A stretch of 64,000 bases of DNA from Micavibrio sp. TMED2 (GTDB lineage Bacteria; Pseudomonadota; Alphaproteobacteria; TMED2), in contig NHBH01000001.1 in assembly GCA_002168225.1 (NCBI GenBank), positions 2,022,509 through 2,086,508 on the forward strand, given 5' to 3'. Positions 17,705 to 26,946 of this stretch are shown here, one piece after another. The notes beneath the pieces are model-generated. The model made no database searches, had not been told where the DNA came from, and saw only the letters and a program-made list of their open reading frames with translations. Position numbers and translations under genes: made by a program. Every line of letters starts with the position of its first letter. Within the stretch, counting starts at the first letter, position 1.

Positions 17705-19970
17705 GAATGTGCTGCCTTCTATTGCACAAGTTCGAACCGAACAGGTGCTGTCCGGCAAATCTGGCCGCACATTAGGCCGCGTAGCGCTGGGCCGCAAGTC
17801 GTCAGATAAGACAATTTCCAAACACTGGTTTGTCGGTGCTGCCGCCAGCATCATGGCCTTCATCCCCGCGATTGCACTGGCAGAGATACCGCCGGTCCCG
17901 GCGAAGAAGCCGATTACCACCAGTGCCGCCACCCCGATCCCGGAAACAAAACCCGGTATCGCCTCTTATGACGGCCCGCCATTGCCTGCGGCCAAACCGA
18001 CCGCCACCCGCATATCGGCCGTTGAGGCACCTGCGGATACCCTGACCGATCTGCTGCCGACACTGTCAGCCGACGACAAGCGCGTTTACGAGGCTGCGTT
18101 CGAGGCCATCGAGCGCAAGGAATGGGACGAGGCCTACCGCTTGGCGCAACAGGCCGAGGAACCGGCTCCGCGCAAGCTGATCAACTGGCTGCGCCTCAGC
18201 GAAAGCACCAGAGGCGACAATCTGTTCAGCGAGATCGGCCAGTTCATCAAGGATAACCCGGACTGGCCCGGCCAGCGCACGCTCGAACGGCAGGCGGAAA
18301 AGTTCATGCCCGCTAGCATGTCGGATCGTGCGGTAATCGACTGGTTCAGGGCCGCACCGCCACAGACCCTCGACGGCACCCGGCGCTATGTTGCGGCACT
18401 GGAGCGCCAGAACCTGACGGCAGAGGCCAAAACCGCCGTGCGTCAGCGCTGGATCGATGGTCCCGTGCCGCTCTCGGCACAACGCAAATATGTCGGTGAT
18501 TACAAGAAATACCTGACCCGTGCAGATCACGAGACCCGGCTCGACCGGCTGATCTGGGACGGCCATTATGATGCCGCCGAGGGCATGTTGCGCTATGCTG
18601 GCGATGATCTGCGGGTGCTGGCCACGGCACGTATCCAGCTCGCCCTGCAACAACCCGGTGTCGATGCCGCGATCAGCCGCGTACCGGCCCGGCTGCAGAA
18701 TGATCCGGGCCTGTTGTTTGAACGGGCCCGCTGGCGACGCAAGAAGTCATTCAATGACGGTGCTGCTGATCTGATCCTTGCCGCCGATGGCCGCGATACC
18801 CTGCAATCGGTCTGGTGGGCCGAGCGGGAAATCATGGCCCGGCGAATGCTCGATGGCGGCGTACCCGGCGTTGCCTACAAGATCGCCTCCGAACATGCTT
18901 TTGAGAGCGGCATCGAGTTTGCCAATCTGGAATGGCTGTCAGGTTGGATCGCACTGCGCGCCCTCAATCGCCCTGCCCTTGCCCTCACCCATTTCGAAAA
19001 GCTCTATGCCGGTGTTGAGACCCCGATCAGCAAGGCCCGTGGTGCCTATTGGGCCGGTCGTGCCGCCGAGGCACTGCAGAAAGGCACGGATTCCTTCAAC
19101 TGGTACGGGCTGGCAGCGGAAAACCCGACCACCTATTACGGCCAGCTTGCCGCCAACCGCCTGCAATATCTGACCGGCAAGAAGGTTCCGGCCAATCTGG
19201 ACCTGCAACAGGAACAGCCGCTTGAGCGGGCCCAGCGCGTTGCCTTCAGCCAGAATGAATATACCCGTCTGGTCGGCGCCCTGAACCAGCTTGGCGAACG
19301 CGGCAACCGGCAGGTGCCTATGTTCATGGCCATGCTGCGCCGGACCGCAACCAGCGAGGCCGATTATCGCATGATCGGCGAGTTGGCTATGGCCATGAAA
19401 CGTCCGAGTGAGGCCATCGCTACCGCCAAGGCCGCGGCACAGAATGGCTTTCAGTTGGCCGAACTCGGTTACCCTCGCCTCGAATTCAGCACCGAACCAG
19501 CGGTTGAAACCGCACTGATCCACGCGCTGATCCGGCAGGAGAGCGGCTTCAACCCGCTAGCCCAGAGCCGTGTCGGTGCCCTCGGCCTGATGCAGCTGAT
19601 GCCATCGACCGCGCAACAGGTGGCACGCAAGGCCGGACGTCAGCACAGCACGGCATGGCTGCTGTCCCGCCCGGATTACAATGTCCTGCTCGGCACCATG
19701 TATCTCTCCGGCTTGCTGGAGCGGTTCGACGGTTCCTATGTCTTGGCGCTAGCCGCCTATAATGCCGGACCGACCCGGGTATCCGAATGGATTGCGCAAT
19801 ATGGCGATCCCCGCGAAGGGGCGATTGATGTGATCGACTGGATTGAGCGCATCCCCTACCGCGAGACCCGCAATTACGTACAGCGCATTCTTGAGGCAAC
19901 ACAGGTCTACCGGGCACGAATGGCAGATGGTACGGCACCGATCACAATCGATCATGACCTGTTGCGTTGA
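17703..19970 (+). CDS. slt: Soluble lytic murein transglycosylase
   Basis: Periplasmic enzyme that cleaves peptidoglycan glycan strands. The start is uncertain. ATG 17703 overlaps the dapA start on the other strand, and GTG 17745 is the next choice; both lead into the signal [21 protein letters not shown] long alpha-helical superhelix (about residues 100-560) is followed by the catalytic SLT domain with catalytic Glu in [33 protein letters not shown], and [14 protein letters not shown]. The C-terminal [18 protein letters not shown] is typical. About 755 residues. Confidence 0.93.
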   Translation: MNVLPSIAQVRTEQVLSGKSGRTLGRVALGRKSSDKTISKHWFVGAAASIMAFIPAIALAEIPPVPAKKPITTSAATPIPETKPGIASYDGPPLPAAKPTATRISAVEAPADTLTDLLPTLSADDKRVYEAAFEAIERKEWDEAYRLAQQAEEPAPRKLINWLRLSESTRGDNLFSEIGQFIKDNPDWPGQRTLERQAEKFMPASMSDRAVIDWFRAAPPQTLDGTRRYVAALERQNLTAEAKTAVRQRWIDGPVPLSAQRKYVGDYKKYLTRADHETRLDRLIWDGHYDAAEGMLRYAGDDLRVLATARIQLALQQPGVDAAISRVPARLQNDPGLLFERARWRRKKSFNDGAADLILAADGRDTLQSVWWAEREIMARRMLDGGVPGVAYKIASEHAFESGIEFANLEWLSGWIALRALNRPALALTHFEKLYAGVETPISKARGAYWAGRAAEALQKGTDSFNWYGLAAENPTTYYGQLAANRLQYLTGKKVPANLDLQQEQPLERAQRVAFSQNEYTRLVGALNQLGERGNRQVPMFMAMLRRTATSEADYRMIGELAMAMKRPSEAIATAKAAAQNGFQLAELGYPRLEFSTEPAVETALIHALIRQESGFNPLAQSRVGALGLMQLMPSTAQQVARKAGRQHSTAWLLSRPDYNVLLGTMYLSGLLERFDGSYVLALAAYNAGPTRVSEWIAQYGDPREGAIDVIDWIERIPYRETRNYVQRILEATQVYRARMADGTAPITIDHDLLR

Positions 19971-19976
19971 ACGATT

Positions 19977-20675
19977 ATGACGACACCCGACTTCTCACAG
20001 ACCAAGGCCTGCGTTTTTGACGCCTATGGCACCATCTTCGATCTTGTCTCGGCAACCGATCGCCTGAGCGCGGAGCTGGGTGAAGACCTCGCCCCGAAAC
20101 TCGGTGAGCTGTGGCGGACCAAACAGCTGCAATACAGCTGGCTGCGCTCACTCACCGGGCACTACACCTCGTTCTGGGACGTTACGCGCGATGCGCTGGA
20201 CTATTCCTTCGAGCAGTTGGGTATCAAAAATCCGGCACTGAAGGAAAAGCTGATTGAGGGCTACCGCGCCCTTGATGCCTATCCCGATGTAAAACCGATT
20301 CTGGCCAAGCTGAAACAGGCTGGCCTCAAGACCGCGATCCTTTCCAATGGCTCGCCGGACATGCTGGCGAGCGGCGTCAGGGGTGCGGGCCTGACCGATC
20401 TGCTTGATGCCGTCCTGTCGGTCGAGGATGCCGGTGTCTTTAAGCCCGACTACCGGGTTTATCAACTCGCCTGTGACCGCTTCAATGTTTCCCCGGCGGC
20501 AATATGCTTCCTGTCCTCAAATGGCTGGGATGCTGCCGGTGCAGCCAGCTTCGGCTTCAAGGTTGCCTGGATCAACCGCAACAAACTGCCGATAGAGCGC
20601 CTGCCCGGCAAACCCGACGCGATCATCCGCTCGATGGATGACCTGCCGGCCCTGCTCGGTCTGGAAAGTATCTGA
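19977..20675 (+). CDS. Haloacid dehalogenase, type II (HAD superfamily)
   Basis: 232-residue HAD hydrolase of the L-2-haloacid dehalogenase branch. Nucleophile Asp in CVFDAYGTIFD, the haloacid-type segment WRTKQLQYSWLRSLTG with its catalytic-type Arg, SNGSP, Lys in VFKPDYRVY, and FLSSNGWDAAGAASFGF. The family hydrolyses 2-haloacids, but many chromosomal members have no known substrate. It begins 6 bases after slt and heads a same-strand series reaching 24.7 kb. Confidence 0.88.
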   Translation: MTTPDFSQTKACVFDAYGTIFDLVSATDRLSAELGEDLAPKLGELWRTKQLQYSWLRSLTGHYTSFWDVTRDALDYSFEQLGIKNPALKEKLIEGYRALDAYPDVKPILAKLKQAGLKTAILSNGSPDMLASGVRGAGLTDLLDAVLSVEDAGVFKPDYRVYQLACDRFNVSPAAICFLSSNGWDAAGAASFGFKVAWINRNKLPIERLPGKPDAIIRSMDDLPALLGLESI

Positions 20676-20682
20676 GTTCCTG

Positions 20683-21564
20683 ATGAGTTTGCTGGCCCAT
20701 TCCGATCAGAACGGTTTTGTTGAACGCCACATCACCATGGCAGACGGGCTGCGACTGTATCTGCGTGACTATGGAGATCCACTATCAAAGCGGTCCACCG
20801 TTGTCTGCCTGACCGGGCTCACCCGTAATTCCCGCGACTATCATGATCTGGCGACAGAATTGAGCGCCCATCATCGCGTCATCTGCCCGGATTATATCGG
20901 GCGGGGTCTGTCGGACCGGGCTGATAAATCGGCACGGTATGAGCCACGCAACATGCTGGGCGACATTCTCGCCATGGCCGCAGCCCTCAACCTCCATGAC
21001 TGTGTGTTTATCGGCACATCGCTTGGCGGCTTTCTGACCATGGGTCTTGCCGTGATCAGCCCGACCCTGCTGAAGGCAGCCGTGCTCAATGATGTCGGCC
21101 CGGATTTCGGTGCCGAGGCGCTCGACCGGATTATCGACTATATCAGCCGGGATCATCCGAGCCCGGACTGGGACACAGCCATGCGTGAACTGATAACCAC
21201 TTTCCCCCAACTCGGCTTTGAGGAAGAGCGGGATTGGCGTAGTCTCGCAGAAGGAAGTTTCCGTGCCGGACCCGATAATCAACTGCATATCGATTGGGAT
21301 CCGGCGATTGCCGATACCCTCGGTCAGGATGAGCACGGCTTTGATTTATGGGCCTTATTCAGGGCACTGAAGCCGCGGCCCGTGCTGGCGTTCCGGGGGG
21401 CCAATTCCGATGCGCTTGCGCCGGAGACTTTTGCCCGGATGGTGGAAATCATGCCCGAAATGACGGCAGTGACGGTCGAAAACCGCGCCCATACGCCGAC
21501 ACTTCGGGAGCCGATTGCCAGATCGGCTATTGTCACCTTCCTTGATCAGGTAGATGGTTACTGA
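20683..21564 (+). CDS. Alpha/beta hydrolase
   Basis: 293-residue cytoplasmic alpha/beta hydrolase. ATG 20683 chosen because it follows the HAD stop by 7 bases with a TGAG upstream; a start at 20638 would overlap the HAD gene. Oxyanion region VVCLTGLTRNSRDY, nucleophile Ser in FIGTSLGGFLTMG and the late His in ENRAHTPTLREP are seen. A lid-like segment lies between them. Substrate unknown. Confidence 0.87.
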   Translation: MSLLAHSDQNGFVERHITMADGLRLYLRDYGDPLSKRSTVVCLTGLTRNSRDYHDLATELSAHHRVICPDYIGRGLSDRADKSARYEPRNMLGDILAMAAALNLHDCVFIGTSLGGFLTMGLAVISPTLLKAAVLNDVGPDFGAEALDRIIDYISRDHPSPDWDTAMRELITTFPQLGFEEERDWRSLAEGSFRAGPDNQLHIDWDPAIADTLGQDEHGFDLWALFRALKPRPVLAFRGANSDALAPETFARMVEIMPEMTAVTVENRAHTPTLREPIARSAIVTFLDQVDGY

Positions 21565-21638
21565 CCATCCCCCGCCGTAACAGGTCCCGATAAACGGCCG
21601 CATACAGGGCCGGTCAGGGAAGTGACTGGAATACGTAT

Positions 21639-22715
21639 ATGCTGACAAACCCAGAGACTGTCGAAACCGTCCCGTTCAAGGCAACCGCTGGCCTGTCGAT
21701 CGCCGCCATCCGGGCGGCAGCACATCGCCTCGAAGGTATCGCGGAATATACACCGCTGCTGAACGTGCCGTTGCTCGACGAGATGCTGGGCGGTCGCCTG
21801 TTTGTCAAAGCTGAAAACCTGCAGAAGACCGGCGCATTCAAGTTTCGCGGCGCATTCAATGCCATTTCCCAGCTCAGCCCGGCGGATCGGCCACGCGGTG
21901 TTATCGCCTATTCCTCCGGCAACCATGCACAGGGCATTGCCGCTGCTGCCAAAATGCTCGGCGTACCGGCCACCATTCTGATGCCGGTTGATGTACCGCC
22001 GCTGAAGCTGCGCAACACCGCTGCCTGGGGCGCGGAAGTTCTCACCTATGACCGCCCCAATGGCGAGAAGCGCGAGGAAGTTGCCCAGCGGATTATCGAT
22101 GAGCGCAACCCGGTGCTGATCAAGCCCTATGATGACTGGCACGTTATGGCGGGCCAAGGCACGATCGGGCTTGAGGTCACCAGCCAGCTCAATGCCCTGA
22201 ATCTTGAAGCAGACGCCCTGATTGCCCCATGCGGTGGCGGTGGCCTGCTGGCCGGTATTGCCACGGCCATGGCAGCGACCAGCCCGGACACCAAAATCTA
22301 TGGCTCGGAACCCCATGAATTTGACGATCTGAAACGCTCGATCGAGACCGGCACGCGACAGGAGAACGAGAAGCTGGTCGGATCGATCTGTGATGCCATC
22401 ATGACCGCGACGCCGGGCGAGCTGACATGGTCGGTCCTGCAGCGTCTGGCGACCGGCAGCCTTACCGTCAGCGATGAGGAAGTGCTGCACGCCATGGCTG
22501 CCGCCTTCCACTTCTTCAAGATCACGGTTGAGCCGGGCGGTGCCTCAGCACTGGCGGCAATCCTGAGCGGTCGCCTTGATATCAAGGGCAAGGTCGTGGT
22601 TGTGGTCTGTTCCGGCGGCAATGCCGATCCGATCACCTTTGGCAAGGCGCTGGAGATGATGGGCCCGGCCTCCAAATACGGTAAATGCCCCGCTGCCGGG
22701 CTGCTCAAGCGCTAA
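21639..22715 (+). CDS. Threonine/serine dehydratase-like PLP enzyme
   Basis: Fold-type II PLP enzyme, 358 residues, without the C-terminal ACT regulatory domain of biosynthetic IlvA. It therefore resembles catabolic threonine dehydratase, hydroxyaspartate ammonia-lyase or serine racemase. PLP Lys68 in TGAFKFRGAFNA, the Ser-Gly-Asn loop YSSGNHAQG, the glycine-rich phosphate loop PCGGGGLLAGIA and the late VVVCSGGNADP are intact. Same strand as its neighbours, 74 bases after the hydrolase. Confidence 0.9.
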   Translation: MLTNPETVETVPFKATAGLSIAAIRAAAHRLEGIAEYTPLLNVPLLDEMLGGRLFVKAENLQKTGAFKFRGAFNAISQLSPADRPRGVIAYSSGNHAQGIAAAAKMLGVPATILMPVDVPPLKLRNTAAWGAEVLTYDRPNGEKREEVAQRIIDERNPVLIKPYDDWHVMAGQGTIGLEVTSQLNALNLEADALIAPCGGGGLLAGIATAMAATSPDTKIYGSEPHEFDDLKRSIETGTRQENEKLVGSICDAIMTATPGELTWSVLQRLATGSLTVSDEEVLHAMAAAFHFFKITVEPGGASALAAILSGRLDIKGKVVVVVCSGGNADPITFGKALEMMGPASKYGKCPAAGLLKR

Positions 22716-22736
22716 CCAACCCCGCGGTTTTCAACA

Positions 22737-23777
22737 TTGCCACTACCCCGGATTACCCTACCCCGCCTGCCCGGCTGGCTGGTGACGGCCTTCAAGGTCA
22801 TCGTGTCGCTCGGCCTGCTGACACTGCTGCTGCAACAGGTTGATATCGAACGCATGATCGGTGTGCTGACGCCGCAGCTTGTTCCCGCCCTGATCGCCGC
22901 CAGTCTGGTGCTGGTGATCCAGAGCCTCGCCATCGGCTATCGCTGGCATGCACTGCTTGAGGCCCTCGGCCATGAGGCATCGCGCAAATGGGCGATGCGG
23001 CAGGCGTTTATCGGCACCTTCTTCAATCAGTGCCTGCCCTCCTCCATCGGCGGTGACGGCTATCGCATCCTGATGGCCAAACGGCTCGGCCTTGCCTGGC
23101 AGGATGCAGTGTCCACAGTGCTGGTCGAGCGCTACAGCGGCATTGTCTGTCTGTTGATCATCGCCAGTCTCGGCATGATCCCCCTCGCCCTTGCCCTGAC
23201 CGAGACGACGGTTATCTGGCTGTTCATCATCGTGATTGGTGGCGGCATCGCCGGTGCCCTGCTGATTGCAGCACTGGCCGAACTTGCCAGCTTCCGCCGC
23301 CTGCCGGGAATTATCGGACGGCTACTCAATGCCTGGATTGTCGGCAGTGTGCTGGCGGTGATGCGCCGCGTGATCCGCTCCAGACGCCTGTTGGTGATCC
23401 TTGGCACCTCCGGCATTGCCAGCAATAGCGCCAATGCGGTTGCAGTCTGGTTTCTGGGTAAGGCAATCGGGGTCGATGTGGGGATTGGCCCCTATCTCGC
23501 CATCATGTCACTGGCGGTGCTGATCACCGTCATTCCGATTTCACTAGCGGGCTGGGGCTTGCGTGACGGGGTTATCGTGCTGCTGCTCGGTGCGGTCGGG
23601 GTTGCGGAAACCGAGGCACTGATTATCTCCATTGCATTCGGCCTTGCCCTGCTGCTGTCCTCCCTGCCGGGCGGGATCATGCTTTGGCGCTCCGTTGGTT
23701 ATAAAACCGGCAATGTCGAGGATATTGCCGCAGCCGAGACAGACACGACCGAAAGCGATCAGGCAGGCACATTATGA
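22737..23777 (+). CDS. UPF0104/flippase-like multi-pass membrane protein (MprF N-domain type)
   Basis: 346 residues with about eight hydrophobic spans (for example VIVSLGLLTLLLQ, LIIASLGMIPLALAL, LFIIVIGGGIAGALLIAALA). The segment GTFFNQCLPSSIGGDGYRI is the hallmark of the lysylphosphatidylglycerol synthase membrane family. In MprF this domain flips aminoacylated lipids; stand-alone members are of unknown role. The apparent start is TTG 22737 without a clear ribosome site. The stop overlaps the next gene as ATGA, so the two products are translationally coupled. Confidence 0.8.
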   Translation: MPLPRITLPRLPGWLVTAFKVIVSLGLLTLLLQQVDIERMIGVLTPQLVPALIAASLVLVIQSLAIGYRWHALLEALGHEASRKWAMRQAFIGTFFNQCLPSSIGGDGYRILMAKRLGLAWQDAVSTVLVERYSGIVCLLIIASLGMIPLALALTETTVIWLFIIVIGGGIAGALLIAALAELASFRRLPGIIGRLLNAWIVGSVLAVMRRVIRSRRLLVILGTSGIASNSANAVAVWFLGKAIGVDVGIGPYLAIMSLAVLITVIPISLAGWGLRDGVIVLLLGAVGVAETEALIISIAFGLALLLSSLPGGIMLWRSVGYKTGNVEDIAAAETDTTESDQAGTL

Positions 23778-24721
23778 GCATCGATCTGGTTGCCCTGACA
23801 GAACCGGCGAAACAGGACTGGCAGGCACTGACCGCCAGCATCCATCGCCTACCCCTGACCCAGTCATGGGCTTATGCCGAGGCCCTGGCCAGCGCTCGTG
23901 GCTGGTTACCGACCTACTACCGCGTTGAACAGGACGGCGCGGCAATCGGTGGCTGTCTGGTTCAGGAGAAACACAGCGGCCTGTCCAAAACCATCCATAT
24001 CGAGCGCGGCCCGTTCTTCATCGCACAACCATCACCTGAGCAATTCAGCAGCGTTGTCCGTGAACTCGCGGCCCTGACCAAACCCCGCTGGTTCGACCGC
24101 CGCCGGTTTTATCCGGAGGTGGCCGAGACCAGCCCCGAAGCCACCCTGATTCTGGATAATGGCTTTCGTCGGCTGGAAGCGGGCTATCGGACCATCTGGC
24201 TCGACCTTACCGTTCCACTGGCACAACGGCGACAGGCCATGCGGCAGAACTGGCGCTCTGCACTGTCCAAGGCCGAGCGCAGCAAGCTGGAGATTACTGT
24301 AGATGCGGATGCGAACAACCTGAACTGGCTGGCGGCACATCATATCAGCGCCATGCGCAAACAGCATTATATCGGCCCTTCAGGGCCGCTGCTGTTCAAG
24401 CTGGCGGAACTGACCGTTCCAACAGGCGACTTCTGTCTGATCCGGGCCACATATCTCGGCAAACCGGTTGCGGGGGCCCTGTTCATACGTCACGGCATGG
24501 CCGCCACCTATCTGATCGGCTGGAGCGGCAAGGTTGGGCGCAAATATAATGCCCAGCACGCGATCCTGTGGCAGGCGCTGGAGACACTCGCCGGTCAGGA
24601 CGTGACCCAACTTGACCTCGGCGGTATCAATCCCGACCGGGCATCCGGGGTTACCTATTTCAAGCGCGGGATGATAACCAGCGCCGATCAGGAAGTGATC
24701 GGCGCGCCGATCTGCCGCTAG
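23774..24721 (+). CDS. FemAB-like GNAT-fold transferase
   Basis: 315-residue protein of the FemAB / Acetyltransf_6 type: N-terminal LPLTQSWAYAEALASARGWLPTYYRVE, IHIERGPFF, MRQNWRSALSKAERSKLEI, and the C-terminal YLIGWSGKVGRKYNAQHAILWQALETLA with LDLGGINPDRASGVTYFKRG. These are hallmarks of aminoacyl- or acyl-transferases acting on peptidoglycan precursors, lipids or extracellular polymers. Four-base overlap with the flippase-like gene suggests that the pair makes and exports a modified lipid or glycan. Confidence 0.8.
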   Translation: MSIDLVALTEPAKQDWQALTASIHRLPLTQSWAYAEALASARGWLPTYYRVEQDGAAIGGCLVQEKHSGLSKTIHIERGPFFIAQPSPEQFSSVVRELAALTKPRWFDRRRFYPEVAETSPEATLILDNGFRRLEAGYRTIWLDLTVPLAQRRQAMRQNWRSALSKAERSKLEITVDADANNLNWLAAHHISAMRKQHYIGPSGPLLFKLAELTVPTGDFCLIRATYLGKPVAGALFIRHGMAATYLIGWSGKVGRKYNAQHAILWQALETLAGQDVTQLDLGGINPDRASGVTYFKRGMITSADQEVIGAPICR

Positions 24722-24741
24722 CCACCCGTCACAGCTGGCTA

Positions 24742-25158
24742 TCAGGCCTCTTCGCCCGGCGGGATATGGTCGAGCGATACCGAATTCATGCAGTAGCGCT
24801 TGCCGGTCGGTGGTGGGCCGTCATTAAACACATGCCCCAGATGCGCATCGCAGCGGCTGCACAGCACCTCGGTACGGGTCATGCCATGTGAGTTATCCTG
24901 CACCTCGGTCACCCGTTCCGGCGTTATCGGCTGGTTGAAACTCGGCCAGCCAGTGCCGCTGTCATATTTGGTATTGCTGTCGAACAGCGCCAGCCCGCAA
25001 CAGACACAGGCATAGGTACCGGGCAGCTTGGCCATGCAGTACTCACCGGAGAATGGACGCTCGGTGCCATGCTTGCGGGTCACCAGATACTGTTCCGGCG
25101 TCAGTTGCGCCTGCCATTCCTCATCGGATTTGCGAATCTTCTCGATCGTTTCTGACAT
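24742..25158 (-). CDS. msrB: Peptide-methionine (R)-S-oxide reductase
   Basis: Repairs methionine-R-sulfoxide in proteins. 138 residues. Zinc ligands in CVCCGLALF and [16 protein letters not shown], the catalytic Cys in [11 protein letters not shown], and the substrate motif [11 protein letters not shown] are all present. It has no signal peptide, so it is cytoplasmic. Divergent from the M16 protease gene across 284 bases. Confidence 0.97.
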   Translation of the reverse strand: MSETIEKIRKSDEEWQAQLTPEQYLVTRKHGTERPFSGEYCMAKLPGTYACVCCGLALFDSNTKYDSGTGWPSFNQPITPERVTEVQDNSHGMTRTEVLCSRCDAHLGHVFNDGPPPTGKRYCMNSVSLDHIPPGEEA

Positions 25159-25442
25159 TTTTCATCTCGCTGTTACGGTGCTGAGCCTTGATTTAGGCGG
25201 CATTGGGCCAGCTTACAAGGTTTCATGACGAAGCTTGTTTTCAACTTTCGTCACAAATACGTAACATTCGGCCAGCGCTGGTTCAGGCCAGCAATACAAA
25301 ATTACCGACCGTCCGATACTCTCCCCTCGGGCCAGTCACAATTCAGCAGTCCGCGAACTCTCCCCCGTGTGCTGCCATCACCATCAGACCAGACCGCCAT
25401 AACGCGCGGATTGGTCCTGCTTAAACTCAGGGGAGAGCCTTC

Positions 25443-26876
25443 ATGGCCAAAGCCGATACCACCAGAATTACCGTGCTCGAAAACGGATTCACGATTGTCA
25501 CTGACAGCGTGCCCCATGTGGAAACCATGTCCGCCGGCGTTTATGTCGGTGTGGGTGCCAAAAACGAGGTGCCGGAGAATAACGGCATTTCCCACTTCCT
25601 CGAACACCTGATGTTCAAGGGCACCAAGACCCGCACCGCTCGTGGCATGATCGAGGAGCTGGAAGCCGACGGCCTCGGCGTCAATGCCTATACATCAAAG
25701 GAAATCACCACCTATCACCTGACCGGTCTCAAGGAATCTCTCGGCAAGTCGATCGAGGTTCTGGCCGATATGGTCCAGCGCAGCCAGTTCCCGCAGAACG
25801 AACTCGACAGCGAGCGTGAAGTGGTCAAACAGGAGATTGCCCGCAGCCGCGATAACCCGACACGCCAGATGTTCGACCAGCTGCTGCGTCAGGCCTATCC
25901 CGACCAGCCATATGGCCGCACTGTGCTCGGCCCGGAAGCCAATATCGACGCCCTGCCCCGTCAGGCCTTCTTCGATTATGTGAAGGAAAACTACACCGCC
26001 GAGAACATGGTCCTCGCCGTTTCCGGCAATGTGGATCATGACGAGGTTGTAGCGCTGGCGAAGAAACATTTCGACGAACTGCCACAAGGCAAGCCCGCGC
26101 CAGCCAAGGTGCCGGAATATGTCGGCGGTTACGAGAAAACCGAAGGCCCGATCGAGCAGGCCCATTTCGCCATCGGCATGAAGAGCGTCGGTCGTAACCA
26201 CCCGGATTACTATGCCCATATTCTGGCAGCACAGATCCTCGGTGGCGGCATGTCATCGCGCCTGTTCGAGGAAGTGCGTGAGAAACGCGGCCTCGTCTAC
26301 ACCACGTCGGCGTCCTATACCGGCAATGACGAAAGTGGCATGATCTATACCTATGGCGGCACCAAGGAAACTCAGCTCGCCGAGATGGTCCCGGTCATGA
26401 CCCGTGAAATCACCCGCCTGTCGGAAGATGCCACCCAGGCCGAACTCGACAAGGTGCGCAAACGCCTGATGACCAGCCTCGCCGGTGCCCAGGAAGCCAT
26501 GGAAGATCGCCGCGAAAGCGTTGGCAAGGACGTGCTGCGCGAAGGTCGTGTCGTGCCAATGGATGAACTGAAAGCCAAGCTTGATGCCGTGACAGTTGAA
26601 GACATCAAGCGGGTTGCCGCTGACTGGCGTCGCAATGCGCCGACCGTTTCCGGTTATGGCAAAGTCAGCAAGATGCCCGGCTATGATGAGATCAAGGGCA
26701 TGTTGCCGCCACCATCACCACCAGCCATGCGCGCCGATCGCATGTACAGTCTCGCAGGCATTCGTCCGGATGCAGCACAGGACGACATAGACATCAGCAG
26801 CCTGATCAAGCGTCAACTGAAACCGGCAAACCGGGATGGACAGCATGCGCCGCGCAAGAAGTTCGGTATGGGCTGA
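25443..26876 (+). CDS. M16 family zinc peptidase (processing-peptidase beta type)
   Basis: Insulinase-family metalloprotease, the bacterial relative of mitochondrial processing peptidase. It has the inverted zinc motif His51-Phe-Leu-Glu54-His55 (ISHFLEHLMFKGT), and the distal Glu lies in SEREVVKQEI. The second, inactive half has GGGMSSRLFEEVREKRGLVY. The 477 residues exceed the usual 420. The extra C-terminal 50 residues (after about 425) are Pro- and Lys-rich and hydrophilic. Strong AGGGGAG ribosome site. Confidence 0.93.
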   Translation: MAKADTTRITVLENGFTIVTDSVPHVETMSAGVYVGVGAKNEVPENNGISHFLEHLMFKGTKTRTARGMIEELEADGLGVNAYTSKEITTYHLTGLKESLGKSIEVLADMVQRSQFPQNELDSEREVVKQEIARSRDNPTRQMFDQLLRQAYPDQPYGRTVLGPEANIDALPRQAFFDYVKENYTAENMVLAVSGNVDHDEVVALAKKHFDELPQGKPAPAKVPEYVGGYEKTEGPIEQAHFAIGMKSVGRNHPDYYAHILAAQILGGGMSSRLFEEVREKRGLVYTTSASYTGNDESGMIYTYGGTKETQLAEMVPVMTREITRLSEDATQAELDKVRKRLMTSLAGAQEAMEDRRESVGKDVLREGRVVPMDELKAKLDAVTVEDIKRVAADWRRNAPTVSGYGKVSKMPGYDEIKGMLPPPSPPAMRADRMYSLAGIRPDAAQDDIDISSLIKRQLKPANRDGQHAPRKKFGMG

Positions 26877-26902
26877 TCTGACACATTACGGATAATAAAC
26901 AG

Positions 26903-26934
26903 ACTGGCGCGCTCGGTTTACCGGGTGCGCCAGT
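26903..26934. terminator. Terminator-like hairpin between convergent genes
   Basis: Fourteen-base-pair stem starting ACTGGCGCG with a TTTA tetraloop, two wobble pairs only. It lies in the 70 bases between the convergent ends of the M16 protease and the CoA-transferase. The T-tract on the right is interrupted (TTGCGTTTC), so it may act in either direction but not strongly. Confidence 0.6.
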
Positions 26935-26946
26935 TGCGTTTCAGAA

